Assembly: GCA_904063045.1 (NCBI GenBank)
Contig: CAJFCJ010000012.1
Coordinates: forward strand, 434,001-498,000
Length of the DNA: 64,000 nt
Source: Dimorphilus gyrociliatus
Lineage: Eukaryota > Annelida > Polychaeta > Dinophilidae
Direction: 5' to 3'
Shown: positions 49,124-60,762 of the stretch, in pieces
How the letters are laid out: every line of letters begins with the position of its first letter
Position numbering within the stretch: position 1 is the first letter of the stretch
Program-made: the position numbers and the translations under genes
Notes under the pieces: model-generated
Database searches by the model: none
The model's input: the letters and a program-made list of their open reading frames with translations, nothing else
Told to the model about the DNA's origin: nothing

Positions 49124-51114
49124 TATCAAAGTTTGGAGGAATAGTGCCTAAATTATTCTAAAGCGGTTGACTCAAGTCTCTAAATATTGATAATGATTTA
49201 GATAAGTTTTAAATGTAAACTTATCAGATTTTTAGCTTGATATATTGTGCATTGGACTAAGCTTAAAAAAGATAAGAATTTAGTGACTTTATTTATGATT
49301 ATAGATATGTAGGTCGACCGATGACCTTCGCAGTTTTAGATTTTTGATAGCGTAAATAAAAATATAAACATAAGATTCAATTATTAATGATCGTTTAATT
49401 GAAAATTAGTATACTTATTTGAAAAAAAATTGATAAAAAGAATTTATCTCTATCATTTTCATTCATTAAATTTATTCGTTTTTTATTAAAGTTTATCTAT
49501 AAGAAAAGTAAGAAAAAACCTTATTTCCTCAAATCACATTCTATGCAGGAAAACGTATTTGGAAAAGTTGTAATAAATTACGGGAAACTTTTTTAATCAT
49601 TTTTCTGTAAATAATTTATTCAGAAAGCACTAAGCCTTAATCTCCTTAAGATTAGTTTGTCTATAAACTGATATCCCTTACAGATAATCATTTGGAAGTG
49701 CTAATAAAGGTATAAAAATGTGAAAAAGGTAATTTATAACAATTTAATAAACTTATTAAAGATTATATATCTTTCAGATATTGTATCTAAAGAGACGATA
49801 ATTAATCAATTTACGTCATTACGATATATATGCCATTCCAATTGGGTATATAGTATAATTTCCGTAGGCCTAATTAGAGACTTATTGTTACACATACTTC
49901 AAAAGGAAATGATGAAATCGATCCTAGTAAACTTAAAAATCATAGTTAAAAGCAATATTATAAGATTTAAGGTGAACAAAGAAAAAAAAAGAAAATGTCG
50001 GTCAAAAACTTTTGTAGATTAATAAAAAAAATAAATTCGAAGAAACTCCATTAAAGAAATTCTGTGATAATTGTCAGTTGCGACCTTGTAGCTTTTTAAT
50101 TACTTTTTTTTTTGCTTGGTGATGTCAATGCCCTATTAGACACGTATCGTCTGTTAATTTGTAAAATTTACTCTTATATTATTACAACTAATGACTCTTT
50201 AATCCTTTAAACATATATAAAATTTATTAAATAAAATAAGAAAGCAATTTTTGCTTATTTGTTTTGCTTTTATTTCTTTTTTTCTTATGATAAAATAGTC
50301 TTTTCAAGATAATTATTTTCTAGCATAAATGCCATTTTGAGTAAATTTATCAACAAATATTTTATACGTGGTGGGGGGGAGCTAATACTTTTTAAAATAA
50401 CTTTAAAGCTCGTTAAGTATAAGTAAACTTTAATTAAAACATGTTTTTATAGATTATATTCTCTTCGAGTCTTCTTGATTCAATATTTAGAATAAATTGA
50501 ATTAACTTTCTATTAAGTATTATAAATAAACTATCTACGTGACTAGAAAGAGACAAATTACTAATATATATTTTGTAGACTTGACGAGTCAGCCAGCTCC
50601 ATCTACAATCTATTTTGAACGTTTTTTCAAAGCTATATTACAAAAGTAAAGAATGAACATTTAAGAAATATTTTTAGGTAAATAAGGCGGATCGTTTACA
50701 ATTTCTCATTGACACAAAGCCAATTAGCAAATCGTAAAAGTCTTATAGACCTATTATTATATACAAAAATGACTCTCATCTAAAAAGAGAGGAGAAAGTT
50801 AACAAGAATACTAAATAATCGATCACTAGTCTATTCCTTAAAGACTATAATGGTAGAACAATAGAGATAATGGTCGTAGTATGCCATTAGCTTTGAACGA
50901 CCTTTTCCTAATCGGCATCTAGAATTACCTTAACGACCAACCAATGTTTATGGTAACAAGGAGCGTCGATATTTTACATAAATATTAGTTGACAGTCATT
51001 TTACTCTTGAAAGTTTCATTGAATGAAGGAAATATACCATTTCAATGAAGAAAACAATCATTTTCCTGAAGGATTGTTAAAACGGATTTATCTACAAACT
51101 TTCTACTTAACATT
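49124..51114. other. Intergenic stretch between module gene A and the lectin receptor
   Basis: The genes diverge from here, so promoters are expected. It is AT-rich and no exon is supported. A 100-codon open frame at 49720-50022 begins with GTG and has a random AT-rich composition. Confidence 0.5.
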
Positions 51115-54100
51115 ATGCAGCCAAGGATTTATTTTATATACTTTGTGTTTAATTTTTTAAACATATTAAGTAAGCAGAAAATTTTCTATTTATGAATAAA
51201 CAAAAGTATATTTGTATTAATATATGTATAAATATATATTAATATATCTTTAGGTTATGAATAGATACTATATATAAATTAATTGAGCTTCATATATACT
51301 CGTATATTGATAGACAAAAAAAATTTATTTACATATGTGTTAATAAAGCTTTAGGAATAAGTCAAGTCAACTATATATATATACTAGAGGCCAAACTTGA
51401 GAATTGGCAAAATGCGAATGAGACTTGCTTCTCCAAAAATGGTACTTTAGCTTCGGCAGTATCTTTTGAAGAGGATGAAGCCCTAAAAACGGCCATGTTC
51501 AATGATGGAATGGTCGATATATGGCTTGGGGCAAGGAAAACTGAAAGTGACTGGTTATGGATTACTGGTAATATATTCTATTTGTAGTATTATTCGCTAT
51601 AAAATATCGATTATTTTCCAATAACCAAACACTCTATTGTCAAAACTACATTTACAGACAAAGTAAGAGTGTCAGGACAAGGGTGCTATTCGGATTTTGT
51701 CTTTCAAAGAGATTTAAATATAAGAAAGACTTTACTGCATCTAACACCTACAAAATGTATAAATGAATGCGAAAGAAGTGGATATTTATACGCTGGTTTG
51801 CAATCAAAAACTGAATGCTATTGTGGGAATGAATACGGGAAGTATGGAAGATCAACAGGATGTACTATACCATGTGATGGTGACTCAACAAGACATTGTG
51901 GGGGATGGGGAAAGAATTTTATTTACCGAGTGGACGGTTAGTTTTTTTCTTTTAATATTTATTAATGTTATTAATATATATATATATTATTACATATACT
52001 GTATACGATATATGCTTTATATATAGAATATAGAGTATTAATATTCTCTAAGGCTCTTTTGCACATATTTCAAAAATTCAGTTTGATAATATAATAATAA
52101 CATTTTGCAAGTGCATACGAAAAAAACTTCTGTTCTTTTTCCTTCTATCTTTTTATATAAATTATTGATTTCTCATTATTTTATATATTTTGTCAGCTCC
52201 AACAGCAAAACATGTAAAACTATACTATTCATTTTCTAAAATGTTTCTAAAATTAACTTTTCTATGGCTAGAATTTCTATTTCCTTAGTTTATTTTTAAA
52301 CAATACAATGTCATAATACATATTATTACGGCGAGTAACATGAAAAGATCCTCTTTGTACTTTTATTATTTATCAAAGTTCCACAGATAATAACTCTTAT
52401 ACTTGTTTGTTTTCTCTGTCTAGGATCTTTCATTGAATGGTCCTATAATGAACCTAATGATAAAAATCAATACGAAGCATGTGCTACTCTTAGTGTTCTT
52501 GCCGATGAAAACAAAATATCTGATGAAAATTGCGATATGAATACATTTAGATATATTTGCGATATTCGTCTGTATAATTTATTTTTTTCATGTTAGAATT
52601 AAAATATTGTTAATAAAACTTTTGAATTGTTTTAATAGCTCGGGAAAATTGTACAAATTCTAATTCCTTATTCATAAATACGGAAAAGGGATGTTTTTAT
52701 TATTCTTCCAATACCGCAACATTTTACGATGCAAGAGAAACCTGCAGAAATCTCGGAGGAGATATAGTAAAAATAAAAGATAGGAGAACTTTTGATATTT
52801 TAAAAGCATTTTTAGGAGATAAAAGAAAATTTTATAAGCATTGGATAGGTTTAGTTAGCAGCTATTGGACTTGGATAACTGGTGATAAAACACTAACACA
52901 ATTAATCAATTTTTAATGTGATAATATCTATTTTCTTAATAAGGTGAAGAACTTTTATACTACAATTGGCATTCATCAAATCCGAAGAACAGAAATGAAC
53001 ATTGTTTAATAAAATCTGCGGAAAACAACTATCAATGGTTGGATGAGAACTGTAATTCGAAGAAGCGTTTTTATTGTCAATATGATAAAGGTTTATTCTA
53101 TATCCATGTTATGAAGATATTTTATAGATATTACGTGAACAGATATCACTACAACTTCTGATGGAGTAACAACATCAGTAACAACAACTGTAGAATTTTC
53201 TTCTACTATGAATATAACAAATGCAACCCAAACAGTAGAAACTACTGAATTTACAACAGTAGAATCTACAAAAATTAGTTCAACTAAAAAAGTTTCAACA
53301 CTAAAATCGACGAAGAACAAGCCAACAACCACACAATCTACTACAAGAACTTCAACTCAAGAAACTAATTTTTCTTCTGCTGAACTCTCTTACAGTACTA
53401 CGGTTGCAGTAGGAGAGTCAACGAAAAATGAACTCACACTTGGATTATTTCATTACAGTAAGTAATAAACAAGATAAATTCAGAGCATGATAATGAGATG
53501 TATATAATTCACAGTAATCATCACAGTAATTATATTAATATGTCTGGTTGCTATTCCAATTTCTATAATAGCATGTTATTCTTATAAAAAATTGAAAACG
53601 TAAGATTTTGAAACATTTCTCAATGCTTAAATTCTAAAAAACATATCTTAAAATCTGCTTCTTCAGAAACAAAGTTGAACCAAAGACGAAAAATAATACT
53701 CCAACATCACTGTCTATTATTGACGATATTGGTATAAACAGCCATTTTGATATATAGCATTAATATTAAAATTAAACTATTGCTACAGGGCATTGTACGT
53801 TATCTGCATCAGGCGTTGAAGCTGGACTGTTACACAATCAAGTTAAAGTATCCCCGAAATTAGCAACTTTTAAAGAAGAGGATGAAACATCAGATAATAT
53901 TGACTATCGCCACGAAAGAACTTCATCACCAGGTGTAAATGATAACAGAATGATTGTGCACTTACCTCAAGAGCGTAAAATAGTTGAAAGTGATATAGAG
54001 AATGATAATGCCGTATTTAACCATGTACAACAAACAAGTACTCCAAAATTATTGACAGATACCTACACAACTAATTTGGTAGTGGAGAATGAGCAGCCAA

Positions 54101-54715
54101 TCCCTCAGGAGAGTTTAAAAGTCGCCTTGGATAAGATTCAGAAACAACAGCAAGAAAGAGAGCAAAGTCTTATGCTACAGCGAGCAGTAATGATGACAGA
54201 TAATACAGGTACTTCTTTTAGATAATACAAAAATTAAAAAAATGTATTAAGATAATATTCTAATAGCACTATTGCATCAAGAAAATACCTTTGAAAATGA
54301 CAAAATTAAAAGTAAAGATAAAAAGACGAGGAAGAATAAGAAAGAAAAACAAGCATTTGAAGACAGTGACGAAGAACAAGAGAATGAAAGGGTAAAAAAA
54401 AAGAAAAAGAAAAAGAAAAGGAAAAAAGAAGCTGATGAGGACACTGATAATGTAGATGATAGACAGGAGGAAAAGAAAAAGAAAAAGAAGAAGAAGAAGA
54501 GTAAAGAAAAAGAAAGCAGTGATGAAGAGAGAGAAGAACAGGAAGATAAGAAAAAAAAAAAGAAAAAGAAGAAAAAACATAAGGAGGAAAGAGACGAAGA
54601 GGATAAACAAGAGAGAGAAAAGGAGAAAAACAAAGTAAAAAAGAAAGAGAAAGAAAAAGAGAAAAAGAAATCGAAAAGAAAAGTCGCAGCAGAAGATGAA
54701 GATAAGGATAAATAA
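51115..54715 (+). CDS. C-type lectin receptor with internal WSC domain and Lys-rich tail
   Basis: Eleven exons, all in phase, encode 804 residues. Exon edges: 51115-51169, 51355-51567, 51658-51936, 52424-52567, 52639-52881, 52944-53090, 53143-53457, 53515-53599, 53667-53731, 53789-54208, 54267-54715. After a signal peptide comes a C-type lectin domain (CTLD) split by a WSC domain, then a second complete CTLD (GCFYYSS to FYCQY), a Ser/Thr-rich mucin-like stalk (exon 7), one membrane span (exon 8) and a cytoplasmic tail of about 320 residues. The tail ends in long Lys runs mixed with Glu/Asp. CTLD1 lacks its first Cys pair. EPND in CTLD1 resembles the EPN sugar-binding motif; CTLD2 has NPKN. 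It is likely a surface carbohydrate-recognition receptor. I see no kinase or ITAM in the tail. Confidence 0.88.
51658..51936 (+). other. WSC-domain exon placed inside a C-type lectin domain
   Basis: A single symmetric phase 1-1 exon of 279 bp encodes a whole WSC domain (GCYSDF, KCINECERSGYLYAGLQ, ECYCGN, CDGDSTRHCGG, FIYRV). It lies between the WLWIT end of exon 2 and the GSFIEWSYNEPND start of exon 4, which join without it as a normal lectin domain. The second lectin domain has its intron at the same point (WTWIT, then GEELLYYNW). Confidence 0.88.
54267..54715 (+). other. Highly charged Lys/Glu-rich cytoplasmic tail exon
   Basis: The last exon of the lectin receptor. Runs of 8-10 Lys alternate with acidic Ser/Glu/Asp patches (SDEEQENE, SSDEEREEQE, EEDKQEREKEK). 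It is low-complexity and purine-rich on the plus strand, so both strands show long spurious open frames. AATAAA motifs overlap and follow the stop (54711, 54719). Confidence 0.85.
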
Positions 54716-55587
54716 AACAATAAAACTTTAAATTTTGCTACTTTTCTAAATTTTCATTAAGCTGTCTATCACGTTAACTGATTATAAAATGTCACAAGAG
54801 TTGCATGTTAATAATCAACTAATTATCTTCAAAAAAAGGATGGTTATTTTACAAAGAATTTATATATTAAGTATAGGCAAGTAAACAATGAAATATTTGT
54901 TCTATTATGTAGTATTTTCTAGTTGAATTAGAAAAGAAAAATATCAGGCAAAAACAAGAATAGATTGAGGAAAATGCTAAATATAACTTTTAGAATCAGT
55001 AGAACAATAAACTTTCAGTTATATTTTATAAAAAATTAATAGTACATTAATGATTAATTACTTACTTGTACAGTAAGAAAATTTTGATGACTTTGCTAAA
55101 AGAAATTGTAATTTTTAAGCCTTTTCTAGTCTTTTAAGAGAATAAATAAATATTTTTGGAAAGAAACATGTGCATAGTTATATGTGATAATTTATTATCT
55201 TTTTATAAGTAAGTTTTGTGTTACCTAACCTAGATAAAAGTATAAAAAAGACAAAATATATATAAGAGTATTGTATTACAACCAGTTACTGACCAACTAA
55301 GATTTTTATACCTCACAAAAAAAGAAAAGCATATTATAAAGAGTTTATCATCTTCCGTACTTTTGAACAGTTTCCCTAAACAATATATTATTAGGTGAAT
55401 GGATGAGTATATTATTTGCAGTATTTCTTTTCTCCAACTTGCAAAAAATAGACTTCCATTGCTATATTTTGCTTTATAAAAATTACCGCAAGTAAACAAT
55501 TGAGTAATTACATGACAACAGCAACTCTTCTTTTTTCTTACGATCTGAGACTCTTCAGAAACTTCCAATCATGTATAAAACCGAACA
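54716..55587. other. Intergenic stretch, convergent 3' ends
   Basis: The lectin receptor (plus) and the cysteine-rich gene (minus) converge here. The 112-codon minus-strand frame at 55230-55568 lies just past the stop of the cysteine-rich gene and starts with TTG; I treat it as chance. Confidence 0.5.
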
Positions 55588-56914
55588 CTAACCAAATCTA
55601 ACACCATTTAACACTTTTCTATACCATTTATCTATTAACTTCCCTCTATCCTGCTTTTCCTCTTGAAGTTTTCTCTCCTTAAAAGAAATAAAAATAGGTT
55701 ACCACAATTAAAAGTGAAGAAACGAGGTTCTCAATAAAAACTTTGCGTTTTATCAATAAAAAGATTAAAACTTTTATCTAAATATAGCTACTCTTAAGTT
55801 CTAAAAGTCCAGAAAGCGAACTCTAATTTAGAAAGTGTAAGCCAAGGAGGGAACACTTATCAAAGATAAAAGTAACCAAAAGGAGCATCGTATAATAATA
55901 ATAGATAATATAAATTTTTTCCAAAATGATTTTTATATTAAAAAAAAATTGGGATTAACGTTAAATTTTCCCGATAGATGGCGAAATTTAATCAGACTAT
56001 GTAAATAATTTTTACAAGATTAACTTGCGTAAATAATAAATAAGCTAATGACAACGGTCGAAGAAATGTTGGACTCTTAAATACGTTGATATATAAAAAC
56101 CATATAATCATTTTCTCTTCTGTGTAAATTACAAATACAAAATAAGTCAAGTAACTAAAATACTGTTTTCAGTAGAATTAATATATTTTAACTATTTAGT
56201 TTACTTTTTAACATTATCACTTACTTTTATAAGCAAATACAAAAATGTTTGGAATAACATGTATATAGTGATAAGGCATATTTCATACAAAAAAGTATTG
56301 CCTCATAACTTTTTATTCTAATGATTAGATATCATATTGATTACATTCCTTTAATAAAAATCTTGTAAAATAAACGATTAATTCTATTCAAGTAATTTTA
56401 AATGAAAGAAAAATGAAAGATATAAAGATTTTTTTTAAAAGATTATTTAGTTTATAAAATATATTTATATTTACTGTTTCTATTGTCTTTTGCGATTTTT
56501 CACACCAAATCATCTTAAATGTATTTTTTGCCCAAATCTCTTCTAAACCTGCGCAGCATTTGTACTTGCATAGTTGAATGTTTTGAAATGATTTTAAACC
56601 CAATTTGCAGCAGATCTGTAAAGAAATGAAAAATATGGTTATATGGGGGAAATATGTAAAATATAATACGAAATCTAAGCTTTATTTATATATTTATAAA
56701 ATTTTATATATAGCTTGTTTAAATATAGAGTTATTTGTAAAGATTATATACATATATACATTTTCTAAGTGTTATACATGTTGTTGACATATCTCATATG
56801 TATACGTATATGCCAAGCTTTTCTTTAAAATATAAAGAAGTATACCTGATCTTCTGAATATGAGAAAGAGATGAGAAGAAAGAGTAAAAATAGCGTATCC
56901 GATTTTGGCGACAT
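55588..56914 (-). CDS. Secreted Cys-rich protein ending GVRFG (paralogue 2)
   Basis: Three exons (56846-56914, 56475-56615, 55588-55677), joined in phase 0, encode 99 residues. Exon 1 is a signal peptide (MSPKSDTLFLLFLLISFSYS). Exon 2 carries six cysteines in the pattern CC-x13-C-x3-CC-x17-C. Exon 3 is a charged helix (ERKLQEEKQDRGK) followed by DKWYRKVLNGVRFG and the stop. The final Gly after Phe is the usual donor for peptide amidation, so the mature chain could end in GVRF-amide. The exon pattern and the two 3' exon lengths (141 and 90 bp) are the same as in the paralogue 0.8 kb upstream. Intron 2 is about 800 bp, long for this window. I do not recognise the family. It looks like a secreted peptide hormone, toxin-like or matrix protein; hormone is favoured only by the RFG end. 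Confidence 0.75.
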
Positions 56915-57685
56915 TCTCCAGAGACTTTAAATTAATATTTATAACGAGGCAAGTATACTACTAAATATAAGAAAGAGCTACGCCTGCGCAGACTCTGATT
57001 GGTCGAGAAGATATCTTTATCTACTGTCGGTTGATTACGCAATTTTCATTTTTTTTGCGCTAAAAGCTAAAACTTGTTTAAGTGGTCTGCGTTCAATGTA
57101 AAAAGTAAAAGCTATTATTAACGTATTATATATGTATTATATGAACATGTATTCAATGTATATGTATAGTATACAAATGCTATTTGTATAAGAATGTATT
57201 TAGATTATAAGCACGAATTAATCAAAAATTATCTGTACGTAAATTTTTATTATTACTCTTAACGGAAGTTTCCAAACTATTTCACTTTATTCTGGGATAC
57301 TGACGAATATTAACTTTATTCAACAAAGAATAAACTAAATAAACCTTTACTTCTTTCGTACATTCAATTTCTGTTGAAGTCAAATTAATTATACTTTATT
57401 AATAAGATGAATATAGAAATTAGCTTTGTAGATTGTAGATTTGTTGATATTTCTACTTTTATTTTATTAAATTAACTTTTGAGGTCAGAATGACATATTT
57501 TTTCTCTTTATTACGAACATTGATCATTCCTTTTCCATAAAAAGAACAATAAGTTTATTGGTACTATCACGTCGTTTCTCAAAAAAATTCTCTGGTAATA
57601 TCAACGAAAATATATTTTCATCGAACTATCTAATGTAGAACGGGAATGTAAATCTTTCACATAATAATATCGTATCATTCGTCAA
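56915..57685. other. Spacer between the two Cys-rich paralogues
   Basis: It is AT-rich. A GC-richer patch near 56978-57006 (CTACGCCTGCGCAGACTCTG) lies 70-90 bp upstream of paralogue 2 and is a candidate promoter element. No exon. Confidence 0.45.
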
Positions 57686-59066
57686 TTAACCAAATCTAAC
57701 ACCGCTTATTAGCATTCTATACCAATGTTGAATGGACTCGGCCCGAGCTTTCTTTTCCTGCTTCAATTTTGCTTCCTGCAAGGAAAAATAATTATTAATA
57801 AAAGTATTAGAATAATTCAAATATTCCACATTTTTGTTTATCTATTAAAAGAGAAAAATACATTGAGTATCTATTACCTTTAATAGTGTTTCTGCAGACT
57901 TATCGCACCACGTTATTTCAATATTAAAATTAGCCCAGTGTTCGGTCAGACCATCGCAGCATTTATTTCGGCAAAGTTCAATCTTGTATATATATTTTAT
58001 TCCCAAAGAACAGCATTTCTGAATGAAATAAACAATGGAAAGGATAACCGCAAGAAAATAGAAAAGTCTTGAATTACGACAACTATAGGTTGAATAGTTT
58101 GTTTATAATGAAGAAAAAATAAGCAATAATGATATCTAAGAATAAACAGATTGCCATAAAAATTTATTAGAGACTATTTTTTAAGATTAGTGTCTATTTT
58201 TTTCTTGATGCTTGTTGAATAATGTAATTTAAAATATCCATTGACGAAACATATAAAGACAATATATTGATTGGCATTAAATAATTTACGTAATTATGGA
58301 ACCACTAGTAACTTCAAGAAGTTGCTTAGATTTAGATAAGCTACACGTGTAAAGAGATTATAGTTGATACCAAAAATTAGTGCAAATTTGTAATACTTTT
58401 TTTATGTCTATAAGTGTATATGTGAGTGTGTGTGTGTGTGTGTGTATCTCTAAATGTATGATTACATTGAATAATATTAAAAAGTACACTATTGCACAAA
58501 AGGCTGCTATATTTTTTGTTACACATCCCTCTTTTTCATCAAAGTTGAAAAGGTAATGTTAACAATCTTTAAATGCATTTTCTCAATTAGGAAACTAGCC
58601 TTTTTAATTCACCAAAAGGAACTCTTTTCATTATTATTAGTTATTTATTATAAACTGATTAAATGTTATACTTTTAATATTTTGTTAAATAATCAAATAC
58701 TATGTAGTAGTTATAAAGATTTTATAGTAACACACTCTCTTACGTTTGCTTTTCTATATATAAAATAATAGGTAGGTGGCCATGATGACTAGATGTTAAA
58801 AAGGAAGTTGTAAAAAAAAAGGTTAAGAAAGAAGTAATAGACATTGAAATACAGACAAAAGGTTTTAGATAACAAAAATTGATTATAAAAGTAGTATATA
58901 TAAGATAAACTTTGCTCAGATTTGTATTAAAAAAGTTAAAAGTTTGAGACCATCATACGATAGATTTATCTTTAAACATTAAGCTCACCTCTGACGAAAC
59001 ATAAGTGTAGCTAGAAAACAGACAAAAAAAAAAGACTGCTGACCAGGTTTGAGAGAACATTACCAT
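57686..59066 (-). CDS. Secreted Cys-rich protein ending GVRFG (paralogue 1)
   Basis: Three exons (58989-59066, 57878-58018, 57686-57775), joined in phase 0, encode 102 residues. The signal peptide is MVMFSQTWSAVFFFCLFSS. Exon 2 has KCCSLG, LCRNKCCDGL and TWCDKS, the same six-cysteine frame as paralogue 2. Exon 3 gives EAKLKQEKKARAESIQHW, then YRMLISGVRFG and the stop. Positions shared with paralogue 2 include both CC pairs, the Trp and Gly-Leu after the second CC, the WC, the charged helix and the WYR....GVRFG end. Strong conservation at the very C-terminus, with drift between, suggests the end is functional. Intron 1 is about 970 bp. Signal peptide exons differ, consistent with age. No known family was recognised. 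Confidence 0.78.
58421..58447. repeat. GT dinucleotide microsatellite
   Basis: About ten GT units within intron 1 of the Cys-rich paralogue 1. Confidence 0.85.
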
Positions 59067-60762
59067 CTTTGAGAGATTACTGGGAGAAACTTATTTATAT
59101 GTGTATGAATATGTTAATAAATACAAGCCCTATGCTTATTGGTTTGAGGACTGTAGCAAAAATATAGACGCCTAATAATCATAATGTTTTAGACTGTGTT
59201 TAACTAGTCAAATATAGTGAGAATACATTAGCAATGTCCATAAATTCAAAGTAAAATCTAAAAATAAACTTATATCACTATTAATACCTTAAATTACGGT
59301 AGTTACAATAGTTTTCTTAGTTTCACTTCAGAATGTAAAAGTGAATGTCGTTTAAAATAATTTTATCTTCCTTTTCTCTTTGTAATATTTCTACTTTTAA
59401 TAGAATAATATGAAAATACGGTAAATTTGGAACTAGGTAAAACATTTGCTAATCAAGTTTCCAAGAATATCCTATTTGTGACTTTCCTCTATAGGAGAAT
59501 ATAAAGCTCAAAAATAATTAGTAAAGGAACATGACAATCAAGAACAAAAAAATTATAATGAAACTTTGTTACTTCTCATTATCGACATTAATTCGCAATG
59601 CTGAAAACAAGATATTTTTCACCTGCAGCAACTAATTTAGAAATGAATTCACCTCTAAATTAAGAACTGGATTATGAATTAGACAAAAATATTTAAATGA
59701 CATAATTACAATATTTATTCATAACCAGTCTATCTTAAAATTAGATATTAGACATAATCATTTCAATAAATAGATTTTATTCGCGTTCATAATATTTGTT
59801 AACAGCTTATAATTTATAGTTCTGAAGTTCTCTATTAATATTATTGAGTTCATTTAACCTTTATTTTGAATAAGAAGTGAAAATAGCTATTCAGCAGTTT
59901 ATGATGTAATTTTTTCTTTGATCTTCGTTTTATTTAACAAAAATACTACTTTTGCATGTTTTATATACTGTATATATATATGATATATATAAATATGGTA
60001 TTTTCAGATGTGTAGTCTGTACTATGTAACGTAAAGGACAGTAAATATTTCATCTTTAGCAGATGATTTCCTTGTTGTTATATATTAGATAAAGAGCAAA
60101 TCATAAGTTTTCATACTACTTTAAAAATTTTAAACCTATCCCACACGTATCTATATATAATAGATGGCGCCTGTATCTCAACTATGTTTATTCTAGGAAA
60201 GATACTGGTGCTATAGACCACATACCAAAAGTAATTTAAAAAATGAATATACCATTGTTATTATCATAGTCTTATCATATATAGCTCATTGTAGGTATTT
60301 AAATTTTTGAACCTGGATATTGTTAACTGTTTTATCTATATAATTTTAATAAAATACTGTATAAGATTTTGAATATTGTAATTCGTTTCCAAATGTTAGT
60401 TATTATAGTTAAATATGTCCTAATTGCACATATATAGTATACTATAAATAAAGAAAAAACACTAACAATTAGAGCACGGAATATATACTTTATGATGCAA
60501 TTGATTATTATACTTGTAGATATTCTATAATACAAACATTCTCTTTAGTATTATTTAGAAAAATATTAAAATATATACTATCGTCTAAAAGTGGGTGGAT
60601 AGTCGTTAATTCTTCGTTAGTCTTCAATCACTTTTAGCCTAAAACTTTATTGATAGTTTAATTACTCAATTTGTTTATTCATCAATAACGCCCACTTGTA
60701 TTTATATACTTTGAAGTTAATTAGTAAACTTCATTTGAAATTGATTACTATTCAAGAAATCA
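59067..60762. other. Intergenic stretch before the second lectin gene
   Basis: It is AT-rich and no exon is supported. It holds a TAGATGGCGCCT site at about 60161-60172 that matches the CTCF core consensus. Confidence 0.5.

Noticed and set aside
49720-50022. 100-codon plus-strand frame
   Set aside because: GTG start, AT-driven composition (Ile, Lys, Leu, Asn), no homology or splice support.
53093-53332. Val-rich minus-strand frame
   Set aside because: Antisense of the Thr-rich stalk exon of the lectin receptor.
54277-54720. Long Phe/Leu/Ser-rich frame on the minus strand
   Set aside because: It is the antisense of the Lys/Glu-rich exon; the composition is a direct mirror of AAG/GAA codons.
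55230-55568. 112-codon minus-strand frame
   Set aside because: TTG start just after the stop of the GVRFG gene; it looks like 3' sequence.
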